Notes under the pieces: generated by a model
The model's input: the letters and a program-made list of their open reading frames with translations, nothing else
Told to the model about the DNA's origin: nothing
Databases searched by the model: none
DNA from: an alpha proteobacterium HIMB5
GTDB lineage: Bacteria; Pseudomonadota; Alphaproteobacteria; Pelagibacterales; Pelagibacteraceae
DNA: 64,000 bases
Assembly: GCA_000299095.1 (NCBI GenBank)
Contig: CP003809.1
Coordinates: 682,001-746,000, forward strand
Direction: 5' to 3'
In this document: one piece after another, positions 1 through 10,185 of the stretch
Numbering within the stretch: the stretch's first letter is position 1
Layout: each line of letters begins with the position of its first letter
Position numbers and translations under genes: made by a program

Positions 1-343
1 TATCGTGACTATAACCTAATTGAAGGTTTAATTGGTTGCCTTTTAATGCTGCCCTATAACCTACACCAACAAGCTCAAGAGTTTTTTCATAACCTGTACT
101 TGATCCTATTACTGCATTATTGATCAAACTTCTATTCATTCCCCAAAGTCTTTTTGTATTCTGATCAATTTTTTTTGGTTTTATTGAAATTTCTTTCCCA
201 TCTTTAATGTCCAAATTAAAAATATCTAAATCAATATCAATTGATTTTTTTCCTAGAGGGCCTTCAATATTTAAATTATTGCCCGCCAAAGCTACTTTGA
301 CTTTTTCTGGTACTGCTATATTAATTTTTCCTATTTTAGACAT
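1..343 (-). CDS. rplF: 50S ribosomal protein L6 (partial, N-terminal part)
   Basis: Large-subunit protein that binds 23S rRNA near the factor-binding site. Only the first 114 codons lie inside the window; the 3' part runs off the left edge. The translation starts MSKIGK and carries the family segments NIEGPLGKK and LVGVGYRA. Its ATG shares one base with the stop codon of rpsH (TAATG), as expected for the spc operon order rpsH-rplF. Nothing suggests the gene is broken; it is cut only by the window boundary. Confidence 0.95.
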   Translation of the reverse strand, partial: MSKIGKINIAVPEKVKVALAGNNLNIEGPLGKKSIDIDLDIFNLDIKDGKEISIKPKKIDQNTKRLWGMNRSLINNAVIGSSTGYEKTLELVGVGYRAALKGNQLNLQLGYSHD

Positions 344-738
344 TAAAATACCTTACAAATTATTTCTCCACCGACACGTTGTTTTCTTGCATCTAAATCT
401 GTCATCACCCCTTTGGGCGTTGAAACTATAGCTATACCTAAGCCATTATTGATTTTTGGTAAGCCTTCAGCGCTAGAAAAAATTCTTCTTCCTGGTTTTG
501 ATACTCTTTCAAAAGTACTAATTACTGGGTTTCCAGAGTGATATTTAAGCTCTAACGATAAAACAGCTTTATTATTATCGTTGTTAACTTTAAAATCTTT
601 GATGAAACCCTCATTTTTTAAAATATCTGCTATTTTACTTTTAAAGTTTGAAGAAGGTAATTCTACCTTTTTATGATTTCTTGCTTGAGCATTTTTTACT
701 CTGGCTATCATATCTCCAATTGGGTCACTTAAACTCAT
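343..738 (-). CDS. rpsH: 30S ribosomal protein S8
   Basis: Binds the central domain of 16S rRNA early in small-subunit assembly; in enterobacteria S8 is also the translational repressor of the spc operon. The 131 residues are normal length. The family signature is complete near the C-terminus: VSTPKGVMTD, followed by VGGEIICKVF. It lies 10 nt downstream of rpsN and overlaps rplF by one base. Whether S8 autoregulates here cannot be told from the sequence. Confidence 0.98.
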   Translation of the reverse strand: MSLSDPIGDMIARVKNAQARNHKKVELPSSNFKSKIADILKNEGFIKDFKVNNDNNKAVLSLELKYHSGNPVISTFERVSKPGRRIFSSAEGLPKINNGLGIAIVSTPKGVMTDLDARKQRVGGEIICKVF

Positions 739-748
739 AATTTCCTTT

Positions 749-1054
749 CTACCAACTTGATTTCACTAATCCAGGAATTTTGCCTTGTAATCCTAACTGT
801 CTTAAAGCAATCCTAGAAATCTTTAATTTTCTATAAACACCATGAGGTCTGCCAGTTATTTGACATCTATTCATAACTCTAATCTTTGCAGAATTTCTTG
901 GTAATTTTGATAATTTTTGTTGTGCCTTGAATCTTTCTTCAAAAGGCAATTTTTTATCCATTATTATTTTTTTTAGTTTTTCTCTTTTTTTATAAAACTT
1001 ATCGGAAAGTTTAATTCTCTTATTGTTTTTATTAATTGAGCTCAATTTAGCCAT
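749..1054 (-). CDS. rpsN: 30S ribosomal protein S14 (zinc-independent form)
   Basis: Small-subunit head protein. The 101 residues and the motif NRCQITGRPHG identify S14. Only one cysteine is present in the conserved region instead of the two CxxC pairs of the short zinc-binding form, so this is the long zinc-independent type, as expected for Alphaproteobacteria. It starts one base after the rplE stop codon and is surely co-transcribed with it. Confidence 0.97.
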   Translation of the reverse strand: MAKLSSINKNNKRIKLSDKFYKKREKLKKIIMDKKLPFEERFKAQQKLSKLPRNSAKIRVMNRCQITGRPHGVYRKLKISRIALRQLGLQGKIPGLVKSSW

Positions 1055-1055
1055 A

Positions 1056-1610
1056 TTAATTGTCTCCTTTTTTAATAAATGGAAAGTTAAGTTTTTCTAG
1101 TAATGCATAACTATGTTCTGGGCTCTTTGAAGAAATAGCTATTGTAATATCCAATCCTCTTACTTTATCTGCACGATCAAAGCTTACCTCAGGGAAAATT
1201 ATGTGTTCTTTAATTCCAAAAGTGTAATTACCAAACTTATCAAAACCTTTTGGAGATAACCCTCTGAAATCTTTAATTCTTGGTAAAGCAATATTTACTA
1301 ATCTGTCTAAAAATTCATACATTTTGTTCTTTCTTAGAGTGACTTTCAAACCCGCATTAGAACCTTTTCTTGTTTTAAAATTTGCTACAGATTTTTTAAA
1401 TTTTGTTATTACAGGTTTTTGTCCTGTTATTTTACCCATATCTTCTTCACATGATTTTAAAATTTTGCTATCATTTCCATCTAAACCAAGACCCATATTT
1501 AAGACAATCTTCTCAATTTTTGGACCCATATAAATGTTTTTTAAACCAAATTGATCTTTAAGTGCAGGTTGAATCTCTTTTAAATATATTTCTTTTAATC
1601 TTGGTGACAT
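1056..1610 (-). CDS. rplE: 50S ribosomal protein L5
   Basis: Binds 5S rRNA and contacts the P-site tRNA in the central protuberance. The 184-residue protein shows the conserved segments EKIVLNMGLG, then KFKKSVANFKTRKG and FGIKEHIIFPE. The length is usual for the family. It lies between rplX (2 nt away) and rpsN (1 nt away) in the standard spc order. Confidence 0.98.
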   Translation of the reverse strand: MSPRLKEIYLKEIQPALKDQFGLKNIYMGPKIEKIVLNMGLGLDGNDSKILKSCEEDMGKITGQKPVITKFKKSVANFKTRKGSNAGLKVTLRKNKMYEFLDRLVNIALPRIKDFRGLSPKGFDKFGNYTFGIKEHIIFPEVSFDRADKVRGLDITIAISSKSPEHSYALLEKLNFPFIKKGDN

Positions 1611-1612
1611 AA

Positions 1613-1861
1613 TTATTTTTTAGCCTCTTTTTTTGATGTTTTAGCTTTTTCATCAATTAATTTTAAATTTGAAATATGAATAAAGCTTTCTTTAGATACA
1701 ATTCCACCTTTTTTTTCTTTTGTAGTTTTAACGTGTTTTTTAACCATATTAATATCTTTAACTTTTGCTCTATTCATTGATCTATCAATCTCAATAACTT
1801 CACCTTCTTTTTTTTTGTCTTTTCCAGCTAATACCAAAACTTTTAAACCTTTTTTTATCAT
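1613..1861 (-). CDS. rplX: 50S ribosomal protein L24 (short)
   Basis: Assembly initiator protein of the large subunit. The KOW segment is clear near the N-terminus ([19 protein letters not shown]). At 82 residues it is shorter than the roughly 100-105 residues of most bacterial L24, and its C-terminus is a lysine-rich tail without much fold. The short length fits genome streamlining, and no frameshift is seen. The spacing of 2 nt on each side fits the spc operon. Confidence 0.95.
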   Translation of the reverse strand: MIKKGLKVLVLAGKDKKKEGEVIEIDRSMNRAKVKDINMVKKHVKTTKEKKGGIVSKESFIHISNLKLIDEKAKTSKKEAKK

Positions 1862-1863
1862 CT

Positions 1864-2232
1864 TTATAAAACCTCTGGTGCCAAAGAAATAATTTTCATT
1901 TGCCCTCTTGTTCTTAACTCCCTCGTTACTGGACCAAATATTCTTGTCCCTACTGGTTCTCCTTTATCATCAACCAGTACCGCAGCATTATTATCAAATC
2001 TAACTTTAGATCCATCATCTCTATGAATACCCTTTTTTACTCTTACAACCACAGCTTTATGAACAGAGCCTTTTTTAACTTTACCTTTAGGAATTGCTTC
2101 TTTTACAGCAATTACAATTGTATCACCTATGCTAGCATATCTTCTTTTTGAACCACCCAAAACTTTAATACACTCTATTCTTTTTGCACCTGTGTTATCA
2201 GCAACTTGTAATTCTGTTTGCACTTGTATCAT
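1864..2232 (-). CDS. rplN: 50S ribosomal protein L14
   Basis: Large-subunit protein at the subunit interface. It has 122 residues, the usual length, beginning [17 protein letters not shown] with the family segment [10 protein letters not shown]. Its start codon shares a base with the rpsQ stop codon, showing translational coupling in the S10/spc stretch. Confidence 0.98.
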   Translation of the reverse strand: MIQVQTELQVADNTGAKRIECIKVLGGSKRRYASIGDTIVIAVKEAIPKGKVKKGSVHKAVVVRVKKGIHRDDGSKVRFDNNAAVLVDDKGEPVGTRIFGPVTRELRTRGQMKIISLAPEVL

Positions 2233-2468
2233 TACTTAGTATTCTCCATTACTTGAAATTTTTTATTTTTTGAAAATGGTTTACTTTCAATTATTGAAAC
2301 TTTATCTCCATTTTTAAACTTATTATTTTCGTCATGAGCGTTGTATTTTTTTCTTACTTTAACAACCTTTTTAAGAACTGGATGTGAGTATTTTCTCTCT
2401 ACCATTACAGTTACAGTTTTGTTAGGTTTATCGCTGACAACTATTCCAGTTAATATTTTTTTAGGCAT
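2232..2468 (-). CDS. rpsQ: 30S ribosomal protein S17
   Basis: Primary 16S rRNA-binding protein of the 5' domain. The 78-residue sequence begins [19 protein letters not shown] and includes [12 protein letters not shown], both typical for S17. The start codon lies 8 nt inside the end of rpmC, so the two genes are translationally coupled. Confidence 0.97.
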   Translation of the reverse strand: MPKKILTGIVVSDKPNKTVTVMVERKYSHPVLKKVVKVRKKYNAHDENNKFKNGDKVSIIESKPFSKNKKFQVMENTK

Positions 2469-2652
2469 TTGTTTTTCCTTTTAAAAATGTTTTTAATCTT
2501 GCTATAGTTTTTTTTGTTTCTCCAATTTTTGCTGGATTTGTTACTTGTGAATTCATTTTTTGAAATCTAAAATTGAAAAGATCTTTTTTAAATTTGTCAA
2601 TATTCTTAACAATTTCATCTTTAGACATTTTTTTTATTTCAGTTCTTTTCAT
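2461..2652 (-). CDS. rpmC: 50S ribosomal protein L29
   Basis: Small two-helix protein at the exit of the peptide tunnel, next to L23. The 63 residues show the family pattern [16 protein letters not shown] followed by an [17 protein letters not shown] segment. The gene directly abuts rplP upstream and overlaps rpsQ by 8 nt. Confidence 0.96.
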   Translation of the reverse strand: MKRTEIKKMSKDEIVKNIDKFKKDLFNFRFQKMNSQVTNPAKIGETKKTIARLKTFLKGKTNA

Positions 2653-3063
2653 TTATGCAAACCTTTTAATTGTTTTAGTTTTTATAGGTAATTTTGCTGA
2701 GGCCTTATACAAAGCCTCTTTAGCAATTTGTTCAGATACACCATCTACCTCAAATAAAATTCTACCTGGTTTTACACGACATGCATAATATTCTGGTGAA
2801 CCTTTACCTTTACCCATTCTAACTTCTATCGGTTTCTTTGAAACAGGTATATTAGGGAAAACTCTAGTCCAAACTCTTCCTTGTCTTTTCATATGTCTTG
2901 TAAGTGCTACTCTGGCAGCTTCAATTTGCTTACCTGTAATTCTTTCTGGCGACAAAGCTTTAAGGGCAAAAGCACCATAATTAATAAAATTAGCTCTAGA
3001 GGCATTTCCATGGATTCTACCTTTGTGCGCTTTTCTCCATTTAGTTCTTACTGGTTGTAACAT
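2653..3063 (-). CDS. rplP: 50S ribosomal protein L16
   Basis: Organises the A-site region of the large subunit. The 136-residue sequence has the hallmark start [16 protein letters not shown] and the internal signature [20 protein letters not shown]. Length is normal. The start codon shares one base with the rpsC stop codon. Confidence 0.98.
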   Translation of the reverse strand: MLQPVRTKWRKAHKGRIHGNASRANFINYGAFALKALSPERITGKQIEAARVALTRHMKRQGRVWTRVFPNIPVSKKPIEVRMGKGKGSPEYYACRVKPGRILFEVDGVSEQIAKEALYKASAKLPIKTKTIKRFA

Positions 3064-3743
3064 TATTTGTTTGCCTCTTTTGGTGTTTCCTTGTTTGTTT
3101 CTTGACTAAATTCCTTCGCAAAAACTTCACCTTTGTATATCCATACTTTTATACCGATTATTCCATAAGTAGTTAAAGCTTCTGCTTCAGCATAATCAAT
3201 ATCTGCTCTTAAAGTGTGTGAAGGAATACTTCCATCTCTCAACCATTCAGTTCTTGCAATTTCATTTCCTCCTAATCTTCCACTTATTGAAACTTTAATA
3301 CCTTTAGCTCCTAGTCTTAGACATGATTGCATAGCTCTCTTCATTGCTCTTCTGTAAGATATTCTTTTCACAAGCTGTTGAGCAATATTTTCTGCTACAA
3401 GATATGCGTTAGTTTCAGGTTTTTTTACTTCTTTTATGTTTAATGCTACTTCGTTTGAAGTTATTTTTGCTAAATTATTTTTAATCTTATCTATGTCACT
3501 ACCTTTTTTACCAATCACAAATCCCGGTCTTGAAGTGTAAATAGTTACATAACATTTATTAGATGTTCTTTCTATCATTACCTTTGAAACACCTGAATTA
3601 ATAACATTCTTTTTAATGTATTCTCTGATCTTAAAATCTTCGATAAGATAATTTCCAAAGTCTTTTTTCTTAGCATACCAAACAGAGTCCCAACCTCTGT
3701 TCACCCCAAGTCTAAAACCTACAGGATTAACCTTTTGACCCAT
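3063..3743 (-). CDS. rpsC: 30S ribosomal protein S3
   Basis: Head protein lining the mRNA entry channel. It begins [14 protein letters not shown], and a KH domain is visible from [14 protein letters not shown]. The S3 C-terminal domain follows ([15 protein letters not shown]). The last 20 or so residues are a Lys/Glu-rich tail. The start lies 17 nt inside the end of rplV, an overlap in a different frame that links their translation. Confidence 0.98.
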   Translation of the reverse strand: MGQKVNPVGFRLGVNRGWDSVWYAKKKDFGNYLIEDFKIREYIKKNVINSGVSKVMIERTSNKCYVTIYTSRPGFVIGKKGSDIDKIKNNLAKITSNEVALNIKEVKKPETNAYLVAENIAQQLVKRISYRRAMKRAMQSCLRLGAKGIKVSISGRLGGNEIARTEWLRDGSIPSHTLRADIDYAEAEALTTYGIIGIKVWIYKGEVFAKEFSQETNKETPKEANK

Positions 3744-4125
3744 GACTCTCCATTTGTTTAGCTTCAGTTAATATTATTGTGACACTAGAATAAGGTTTTA
3801 AAATTGGCGCAGCTCTTCCTTTTGCTCTAGGTCTAAATCTTTTCATTGTAATTTTTTTTCCACAATAAGCTTCTTTGACAATTAGATTGTCAATATCATA
3901 TTGAAAATTATTTTCAGCATTAGCAATTGCTGAACTAATAGTTTTTCTAATATCTCTAGTAATTCTTTTTTCAGAAAACTCTAAATCTCTGATAGCAACA
4001 TCAACTTTTTTTCCAACAATCCCTTTAAGTATTGGATTTAGCTTTCTTACACTTGATCTAATGTTGTTGTTAATTGATTTAACAAGTTTATCAGTTTTAT
4101 TTTGTATTTTCTTTTTTTTGCTCAT
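3727..4125 (-). CDS. rplV: 50S ribosomal protein L22
   Basis: Lines the peptide exit tunnel with L4. The C-terminal half shows the L22 signature (KRFRPRAKGRAAPILKPYSS). At 132 residues it is longer than the common 110, because of a basic N-terminal extension (MSKKKKIQNKTDK) before the conserved core. The N-terminal ATG is followed by a continuous frame only 2 nt from rpsS, so the extension may be real; a later start cannot be excluded. Confidence 0.95.
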   Translation of the reverse strand: MSKKKKIQNKTDKLVKSINNNIRSSVRKLNPILKGIVGKKVDVAIRDLEFSEKRITRDIRKTISSAIANAENNFQYDIDNLIVKEAYCGKKITMKRFRPRAKGRAAPILKPYSSVTIILTEAKQMESHGSKG

Positions 4126-4127
4126 CT

Positions 4128-4421
4128 TTAATTTTTAGCCTCTGCTGGTTTTGCTTTTTTATCTGCAGGTGTATGACCAAAGAAGGTTCTAGTTGGTGCA
4201 AACTCACCAAGTTTATGTCCAACCATATCTTCAGAAACAGTAATTGGGATAAATTTTTTACCATTATAAATTAAAAAGCTAACTCCAACAAAATCAGGAA
4301 TAATAGTTGATTTTCTTGACCATGTTTTGATAGGAATTTTTTTAGGATCAGCCTTATACTTATCAACCTTTTTCATGAGGCTTTCTTCAACAAATGGACC
4401 TTTCCAAACTGCTCTTGCCAT
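4128..4421 (-). CDS. rpsS: 30S ribosomal protein S19
   Basis: Small-subunit head protein that pairs with S13. The sequence [15 protein letters not shown] and the C-terminal [16 protein letters not shown] are diagnostic. The 97 residues include a short Lys/Ala tail. It lies 6 nt after rplB and 2 nt before rplV in the S10 operon order. Confidence 0.98.
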   Translation of the reverse strand: MARAVWKGPFVEESLMKKVDKYKADPKKIPIKTWSRKSTIIPDFVGVSFLIYNGKKFIPITVSEDMVGHKLGEFAPTRTFFGHTPADKKAKPAEAKN

Positions 4422-4427
4422 AAAATG

Positions 4428-5261
4428 TTAATCCTTTCTTTTCTTCCTTCTTCTGACTATAAATTTATCAGTTCTTTTATTATCTCTAGTTTTTAATCCT
4501 TTAGCTGACTGTCCAGTCGGTGAAACTGGATGTCTTCCTCCTGCAGTCTTACCTTCTCCACCTCCATGTGGGTGATCAACAGGATTTTTAACAACACCTC
4601 TTGTATGTGGTCTTCTACCTAACCATCTAGATCTTCCAGCTTTTCCGATTTTAATATTTTTTTGATCTGGGTTGCTTAAAATTCCTATTGTAGCAAGAGC
4701 TCTTGAATCTATCTTTCTTACTTCACCAGAGGCAAGTTTAATCAAGCTATAATTTCCATCTATACCACTAATAGTCACCGATGTTCCAGCTGATCTTGCT
4801 AATTTACCTCCAGCACCTGGTTGGATTTCAACATTATGGATATTTATTCCAACTGGTATATCTTGAAGTGGCATACAGTTTCCAATCTTAATCTCTTTTT
4901 TCGAACCATTTTCGATTACATCACCAGCTTTAATTTTTTGAGGAGCTAAATAATAAGCATGAGTATTATCTTGGAATTTTACAAGCATTATGTAGCAAGA
5001 TCTATTTGGATCATATTCAATTCTCTCAACTGTAGCAGGCATATCAAATTTTTTTCTGTAAAAATCTACATGTCTGTACATTTTTTTATGTCCACCAGCT
5101 CTATTTATAGAAGTAATTCTCCCGTTATTGTTTCTACCTTTCATAGCATTTTTAGGTGAAACTAATGATTTAAATGGTTTTCCTTTCCATAGTTCTGATC
5201 TATCAACTAAGATTGTACCTCTTGTAGATTTTGTATATGGTTTAAAAGTTTTTAATGCCAT
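4428..5261 (-). CDS. rplB: 50S ribosomal protein L2
   Basis: Large-subunit core protein needed for subunit association and close to the peptidyl transferase centre. The 277-residue sequence contains the invariant segment NPVDHPHGGGEGKTAGG, which includes the histidine implicated in peptidyl transfer, near residues 215-235. The N-terminus MALKTFKPYTKSTRGT is typical. The gene begins 1 nt after the rplW stop codon. Confidence 0.98.
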   Translation of the reverse strand: MALKTFKPYTKSTRGTILVDRSELWKGKPFKSLVSPKNAMKGRNNNGRITSINRAGGHKKMYRHVDFYRKKFDMPATVERIEYDPNRSCYIMLVKFQDNTHAYYLAPQKIKAGDVIENGSKKEIKIGNCMPLQDIPVGINIHNVEIQPGAGGKLARSAGTSVTISGIDGNYSLIKLASGEVRKIDSRALATIGILSNPDQKNIKIGKAGRSRWLGRRPHTRGVVKNPVDHPHGGGEGKTAGGRHPVSPTGQSAKGLKTRDNKRTDKFIVRRRKKRKD

Positions 5262-5262
5262 T

Positions 5263-5556
5263 TTAAATTCCTGTTGTTAGATCTATGCTCTGACCTTTTT
5301 TGAGAGTTATGATTGCTTTTTTAAAACCAGAGACTTTTACTTTTCTACCTCTTGTAAGTTTAGTTCTATTTTGTTTATTTATAATGTTAATTTTTGTTAC
5401 ATTAACTTTAAATATTTTTTCTATATTCTTTTTTAAACTAACCTTATTTGCACTAGAAGGCACTTTGAATACGATTTTATTATGTTCAGATAAATTTGTA
5501 GATTTTTCAGTGACAACTGGAGATAAAATTTTATCGTATAAATGTAGTCTACTCAT
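5263..5556 (-). CDS. rplW: 50S ribosomal protein L23
   Basis: Sits at the tunnel exit and is the docking site for trigger factor and SRP. The 97-residue protein has the family segments LSPVVTEKSTNL and VFKVPSSANKVSLKKNIEKIF. Its start codon shares one base with the rplD stop codon. Confidence 0.96.
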   Translation of the reverse strand: MSRLHLYDKILSPVVTEKSTNLSEHNKIVFKVPSSANKVSLKKNIEKIFKVNVTKINIINKQNRTKLTRGRKVKVSGFKKAIITLKKGQSIDLTTGI

Positions 5557-6179
5557 TAGCTATATCTCTTTTCTAATTCTTTTACAGAACTTTCTGTAAA
5601 AACAATCTTTTTAAATTTAACAACATCAAATGCACTAAAGTGATTTACATCTGTTACTTTGATATTTGGAATATTTCTAACTGATCTTTCAATTTTATCT
5701 TTTGAAGATTTATCTAAAACTATCAAAGAATTTGTAATATCAAACTTTTTAACAATTTGATTCATTTCTTTTGTTTTTTTTATTTCAGAACTAAAATCAT
5801 TAAAAATCATTAAATTTTTATCTTTATTTTTTTCACTCAACAATGATGCGATGCTAAGTTTTTTCTCACTTTTATTTAGTTTTCTTTTTTTATAAGCTAG
5901 CTCACCTTTTGGCCCATGAGCCACACCACCACCAACAAATATTGGTGCTTTTCTAGAGGCATGTCTTGCATTACCAGTACCTTTTTGTGCATAAATTTTT
6001 GATGTAGGACCAGAAACTTCATTTTGCTGTTTTGTTTTTGCATGACGTCCTTTATAGTTTGCATTAGTTTTGTATAAAACAGCACTCACCAATCTTTTGT
6101 TAATTTTTGCAGAAAAAACTTTATCTAAAACTTCTATAGAGTCTTTTTTTCCATCTAAACTATGTTTATCTATTTTCAT
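5556..6179 (-). CDS. rplD: 50S ribosomal protein L4
   Basis: Large-subunit protein whose loop reaches into the exit tunnel; in enterobacteria it also autoregulates the S10 operon. The loop region is visible as YAQKGTGNARHASRKAPIFVGGG, cut here to the part YAQKGTGNARHASRKAP. The 207 residues are usual in length. It overlaps rplC and rplW by single bases. Another open frame inside it, at 5897-6085, is a shadow. Confidence 0.97.
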   Translation of the reverse strand: MKIDKHSLDGKKDSIEVLDKVFSAKINKRLVSAVLYKTNANYKGRHAKTKQQNEVSGPTSKIYAQKGTGNARHASRKAPIFVGGGVAHGPKGELAYKKRKLNKSEKKLSIASLLSEKNKDKNLMIFNDFSSEIKKTKEMNQIVKKFDITNSLIVLDKSSKDKIERSVRNIPNIKVTDVNHFSAFDVVKFKKIVFTESSVKELEKRYS

Positions 6180-6889
6180 TATTTTTTCTTTTTATCTGGT
6201 GTTTTTTTTGCTTCTTCTGCAGCAGCTATTTTTTCTGTAACAGTTAATTTTTTAATATTTTTAACTGACTTTTTAACAAGTACTTCGGTATTTTTTGATC
6301 CAGGGATTGAACCTTTTAAATAAAGTAACTCATTTTCTAAATCAGTCTTTATTATTTCAATGTTTTGCATAGTTCTTAATTTATCACCCATGTGACCAGC
6401 CATTTTTTTTCCTTTAAATACTTTACCCGGGTCTTGTCTTTGACCTGTAGACCCATGAGATCTATGTGAAATTGAAACACCGTGAGTAGCTCTCAAACCA
6501 CCAAAATTATGCCTTTTCATCGCTCCTGCAAAACCTTTACCGATAGTTTTTGATTTTGTATCAACAAACTTAATGTCTTTAAAAATTTCTAAGCCAAATT
6601 CATTTCCTTCTTTGTAATCTTCAGTTTTAGCGACTCTATATTCTTTTAACTTTTTCTTAGCTTCTGTATTTTTTTTTGCAAAAAAACCTTTCATTGCTTT
6701 TGTTAATTTTGAACTTTTAATTTTTCCGTAACCAAGTTGTATGGCTTTGTAACCCCTTTTTTCTTCTTCTATTACTTGTATTACTCTAGCTTTTTCCATT
6801 TTTAGAACTGTAACAGGAACTAGTTGGCCCGTTTTGTAAAACTCTCGCGTCATTCCAATTTTTTTTCCAATTAAAGCTATTTCTGACAT
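6179..6889 (-). CDS. rplC: 50S ribosomal protein L3
   Basis: Early assembly protein of the large subunit whose loop reaches the peptidyl transferase centre. Conserved parts are IGKKIGMTREF at the N-terminus and GFAGAMKRHNFGG and GSTGQRQDPGKVFKGKKMAG in the middle. The 236 residues include a Lys-rich C-terminal tail of about 20 residues. It starts at the last base of rpsJ. Confidence 0.98.
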   Translation of the reverse strand: MSEIALIGKKIGMTREFYKTGQLVPVTVLKMEKARVIQVIEEEKRGYKAIQLGYGKIKSSKLTKAMKGFFAKKNTEAKKKLKEYRVAKTEDYKEGNEFGLEIFKDIKFVDTKSKTIGKGFAGAMKRHNFGGLRATHGVSISHRSHGSTGQRQDPGKVFKGKKMAGHMGDKLRTMQNIEIIKTDLENELLYLKGSIPGSKNTEVLVKKSVKNIKKLTVTEKIAAAEEAKKTPDKKKK

Positions 6890-7197
6890 TATATTTTTAT
6901 CTCCACATCAACACCTGAAGCTAAATCTAATTTCATCAAAGCTTCAACAGTTTGTGGTGTTGGTTCTATTATATCGATTAATCTTTTATGTGTTCTGCTC
7001 TCAAATTGTTCTCTACTTTTTTTGTCTATATGGGGTGATCTTAAAACTGTGTATCTTTCTATTCTTGTTGGTAATGGAATAGGACCTTTAATTGTAGCTC
7101 CAGTTCTTTTTACTGTGTTAACAATTTCTTCTGTAGAAGCATCTAAAATTTTATTATCATATGCTCTAAGTTTAATTCTGATGTTTTGTTTTTCCAT
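6889..7197 (-). CDS. rpsJ: 30S ribosomal protein S10
   Basis: Small-subunit head protein and, as NusE, a partner of NusB in antitermination. The 102-residue sequence includes [14 protein letters not shown], then the loop [29 protein letters not shown], of which [16 protein letters not shown] is diagnostic. It follows fusA by 1 nt. No second tuf gene lies between fusA and rpsJ, unlike many proteobacteria. Confidence 0.98.
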   Translation of the reverse strand: MEKQNIRIKLRAYDNKILDASTEEIVNTVKRTGATIKGPIPLPTRIERYTVLRSPHIDKKSREQFESRTHKRLIDIIEPTPQTVEALMKLDLASGVDVEIKI

Positions 7198-7198
7198 A

Positions 7199-9277
7199 TT
7201 AACCAGCTACCTTTTTAGTTACCTCATCCTGAACGTTCTGAGGAACTTTTGAATAATGATCAAAGAACATAGAATATTGAGCTCTTCCTTGAGACATAGA
7301 TCTTAAATTATTAATATAGCCAAACATATTAGCTAAAGGAACCATAGCTGTTATGACAGTTGCATTTCCTCTTTGCTCTTGAGTGCTAATTTGGCCTCTT
7401 CTACTATTTAAATCACCAATTACATCACCCATATAATCTTCGGGAGTAACAACCTCAACTCTCATTATTGGTTCCAACAATTTTAATCCACCTTGAGTAC
7501 AAGCTTCCTTGAAACATGATCTGCTAGCTAATTCAAAAGCTAAAACACTTGAGTCAACATCATGATGCAACCCGTCAACAATAGTTACTTTGTAATCAAT
7601 CATTGGAAACCCAGCTAATATCCCTGAGTCAGAAACTGTTTCTATACCTTTTTCTACACCAGGAATAAATTCTTTTGGAATTGCTCCACCTTTAATTGCA
7701 CTTTCAACTAATCTTCCTTTGCCTGGTTCTTGAGGTTCAACAAAAAGCTTAACTTTTGCAAACTGACCTGCACCGCCACTTTGTTTTTTATGTATATACT
7801 CAAATTCTGCTGAACTCTCGATTGTTTCTCTATAAGCAACCTGCGGAGCACCAACATTAGCTTCAACTTTAAATTCTCTTTTCATTCGATCAACGATGAT
7901 ATCTAAGTGAAGTTCACCCATACCTTTAATAATTGTTTGTCCGGATTCATCATCCGATGAAACTCTAAAAGATGGGTCTTCCTTTGCTAATCTGGCTAAA
8001 GCTTCACCCATTTTTTCTTGGTCTCCTTTAGTCTTTGGCTCAACAGCAATTTCAATAACTGGATCAGGGAACTCCATTGGCTCAAGTAAAACTTGGGTAT
8101 CTTTGTTACATAAAGTGTGTCCTGTCATTGTATTTTTAAGACCTGCAAGTGAAACTATATCACCAGCATTTGCTTCCTTAATATCTTCTCTAGAATTTGC
8201 GTGCATTAAAAGCATTCTTCCGACTCTTTCTTCCTTTTCAGAAGATGAGTTATAAACTGCAGTTCCTGATTTAATTGTACCAGAGTAAACTCTGATAAAT
8301 GTTAATGATCCAACAAAAGGATCGTTTGCAACTTTAAATGCTAAAGCAGAAAATGGCGCATTATCATCAAATTTCATTTCAACTTCTTCGTCTGAACCTA
8401 CTTTAGTTCCTTTTATTGATCCAATATCTACTGGACTTGGCAAATAATTTATTACAGCATCTAATAAAGGTTGAACTCCTTTATTTTTAAAAGCAGATCC
8501 AGTTAATACTGGTACAAAACTAAAGTTTAAAGTACCTTTTCTAATACATTTAACCAAATCTTCTTCTTTAATTTCATCGCCATTTAAATAGTTTTCCATT
8601 AATTTTTCATCTTGCTCCACAGCCATTTCAACTAATTCAGTTCTGTATTTATTTGAAATTTCTTTCAAATCATCTGGAATTTCTTTATATTCCCATTCTG
8701 CACCTAGGGCTTCGTTTTTCCAAACCTGTGCTTTCATTTTAACTAAATCAACAACACCTGTTAAAGAAGCTTCAATGCCAATTGGCACTTGTAGAACTAA
8801 TGGTTTAGCTCCTAGTCTATCTTTAATCATATCAACACATCTAAAAAAATCTGCACCTGTTCTATCTAATTTATTTACAAAACATATTCTTGGAACTTTA
8901 TATTTGTCTGCTTGCCTCCAAACAGTCTCTGATTGTGGTTCAACACCAGCAACACCATCGAAAACAGCTACAGCACCATCTAGAACCTTTAATGATCTTT
9001 CAACTTCGATTGTAAAATCAACGTGGCCAGGGGTATCGATAATATTTATTCTATGATCTTGCCAAAAACAAGTAGTGGCTGCTGAGGTAATTGTAATTCC
9101 TCTTTCTTGCTCTTGTTCCATCCAGTCCATCGTTGCAGCACCGTCATGTACTTCACCAATCTTATGACTTTTTCCTGTGTAATATAAAATTCTTTCTGTA
9201 GTAGTTGTCTTACCAGCATCAATGTGGGCCATGATACCAATGTTTCTATATTTATCTAATGTATGTGTTCTAGCCAT
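7199..9277 (-). CDS. fusA: Translation elongation factor G
   Basis: GTPase that drives ribosome translocation. All G motifs are present near the N-terminus: [15 protein letters not shown] (P-loop), RGITITSAA (switch I), DTPGHVDF (switch II) and NKLDR. The other four domains follow, giving 692 residues, a normal length. It sits 4 nt after rpsG in the str operon order rpsL-rpsG-fusA and 1 nt before rpsJ. It is most probably co-transcribed with both. Confidence 0.99.
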   Translation of the reverse strand: MARTHTLDKYRNIGIMAHIDAGKTTTTERILYYTGKSHKIGEVHDGAATMDWMEQEQERGITITSAATTCFWQDHRINIIDTPGHVDFTIEVERSLKVLDGAVAVFDGVAGVEPQSETVWRQADKYKVPRICFVNKLDRTGADFFRCVDMIKDRLGAKPLVLQVPIGIEASLTGVVDLVKMKAQVWKNEALGAEWEYKEIPDDLKEISNKYRTELVEMAVEQDEKLMENYLNGDEIKEEDLVKCIRKGTLNFSFVPVLTGSAFKNKGVQPLLDAVINYLPSPVDIGSIKGTKVGSDEEVEMKFDDNAPFSALAFKVANDPFVGSLTFIRVYSGTIKSGTAVYNSSSEKEERVGRMLLMHANSREDIKEANAGDIVSLAGLKNTMTGHTLCNKDTQVLLEPMEFPDPVIEIAVEPKTKGDQEKMGEALARLAKEDPSFRVSSDDESGQTIIKGMGELHLDIIVDRMKREFKVEANVGAPQVAYRETIESSAEFEYIHKKQSGGAGQFAKVKLFVEPQEPGKGRLVESAIKGGAIPKEFIPGVEKGIETVSDSGILAGFPMIDYKVTIVDGLHHDVDSSVLAFELASRSCFKEACTQGGLKLLEPIMRVEVVTPEDYMGDVIGDLNSRRGQISTQEQRGNATVITAMVPLANMFGYINNLRSMSQGRAQYSMFFDHYSKVPQNVQDEVTKKVAG

Positions 9278-9281
9278 TTAA

Positions 9282-9752
9282 TTACCATCTAAAATGAGCA
9301 AAAGCTTTATTTGATTCTGCCATCTTATGAACATCCTCTCTTTTTTTAACTGCTGCACCTTTTTTTTCGTATGCATCAAATAACTCATTAAAAATTTTAT
9401 CAGACATATGTTTGTCTTTTCTTTTTCTTGCTGAGTCTACTAACCATCTTATAGCCAGAGCTTGTGCTCTTTTACTTTTTACTTCTACTGGTACTTGATA
9501 AGTTGCACCTCCAACTCTTCTAGATCTTACTTCTACGGTTGGCTTTATGTTATTAATAGCTTCATTAAAAACGTTTATAGGTTCATCTTTTGATTTAGTC
9601 TTAATTTTATCAATTGCATCGTAAACAATTTTTGCTGCAACACCTCTTTTGCCATCATACATAATGTTATTGATTAGTTTTGGAATTACAGTTGAATTAA
9701 ATTTAGGGTCTGGAACAATATTTTTTTTAGGTTGTGTTTTTTTTCTAGACAT
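9282..9752 (-). CDS. rpsG: 30S ribosomal protein S7
   Basis: Primary assembly protein of the small-subunit head, near the E site. The 156-residue sequence contains VEVRSRRVGGATYQVPVEV and LAIRWLVDSARKR, both strongly conserved, and ends with the FAHFRW type of C-terminus. It lies 2 nt after rpsL. Confidence 0.98.
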   Translation of the reverse strand: MSRKKTQPKKNIVPDPKFNSTVIPKLINNIMYDGKRGVAAKIVYDAIDKIKTKSKDEPINVFNEAINNIKPTVEVRSRRVGGATYQVPVEVKSKRAQALAIRWLVDSARKRKDKHMSDKIFNELFDAYEKKGAAVKKREDVHKMAESNKAFAHFRW

Positions 9753-9754
9753 TT

Positions 9755-10126
9755 TTATTTACCTTTTTTTGTTCCGTACAATGATCTTCTTTGTTTTCTG
9801 TTAGCAACACCTTGAGTATCCAGATTACCTCTTAAAATATGATATCTGACTCCAGGTAAATCTTTAACTCTTCCACCTCTAATTAAAACGACTGAGTGCT
9901 CCTGAAGATTATGACCTTCCCCAGGTATATAAGCTGTTACTTCAAAGCCATTTGAGAGTCTTACTCTTGCAACTTTTCTCAAAGCAGAGTTTGGTTTTTT
10001 TGGAGTTGTTGTATAAACTTTTACGCAAACACCTCTCTTTAAAGGTTGTTTTTGTAATGCAGGAACTTTGTTCCTGTTTACTTGTTTAATTCTTTTTTTT
10101 CTTAACAATTGGTTAATTGTTGGCAT
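9755..10126 (-). CDS. rpsL: 30S ribosomal protein S12
   Basis: Decoding-centre protein. The 123 residues begin [12 protein letters not shown] and contain the decoding loop [18 protein letters not shown] and a second conserved loop, [14 protein letters not shown], whose aspartate is the site modified by RimO in other bacteria. The residues whose mutation gives streptomycin resistance look wild type (lysine in [11 protein letters not shown]). It is the first gene after a 158-nt gap and probably begins the str-S10-spc transcript. Confidence 0.98.
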   Translation of the reverse strand: MPTINQLLRKKRIKQVNRNKVPALQKQPLKRGVCVKVYTTTPKKPNSALRKVARVRLSNGFEVTAYIPGEGHNLQEHSVVLIRGGRVKDLPGVRYHILRGNLDTQGVANRKQRRSLYGTKKGK

Positions 10127-10185
10127 AATTTTTAATATAAATTTATTTTTGATGAAATAACTGACAGGTTATTTGTGGCAGCGTT

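Noticed and set aside
5897-6085. Second frame inside rplD
   Set aside because: It is fully contained in the L4 gene on the same strand and its translation has no similarity to a known protein.
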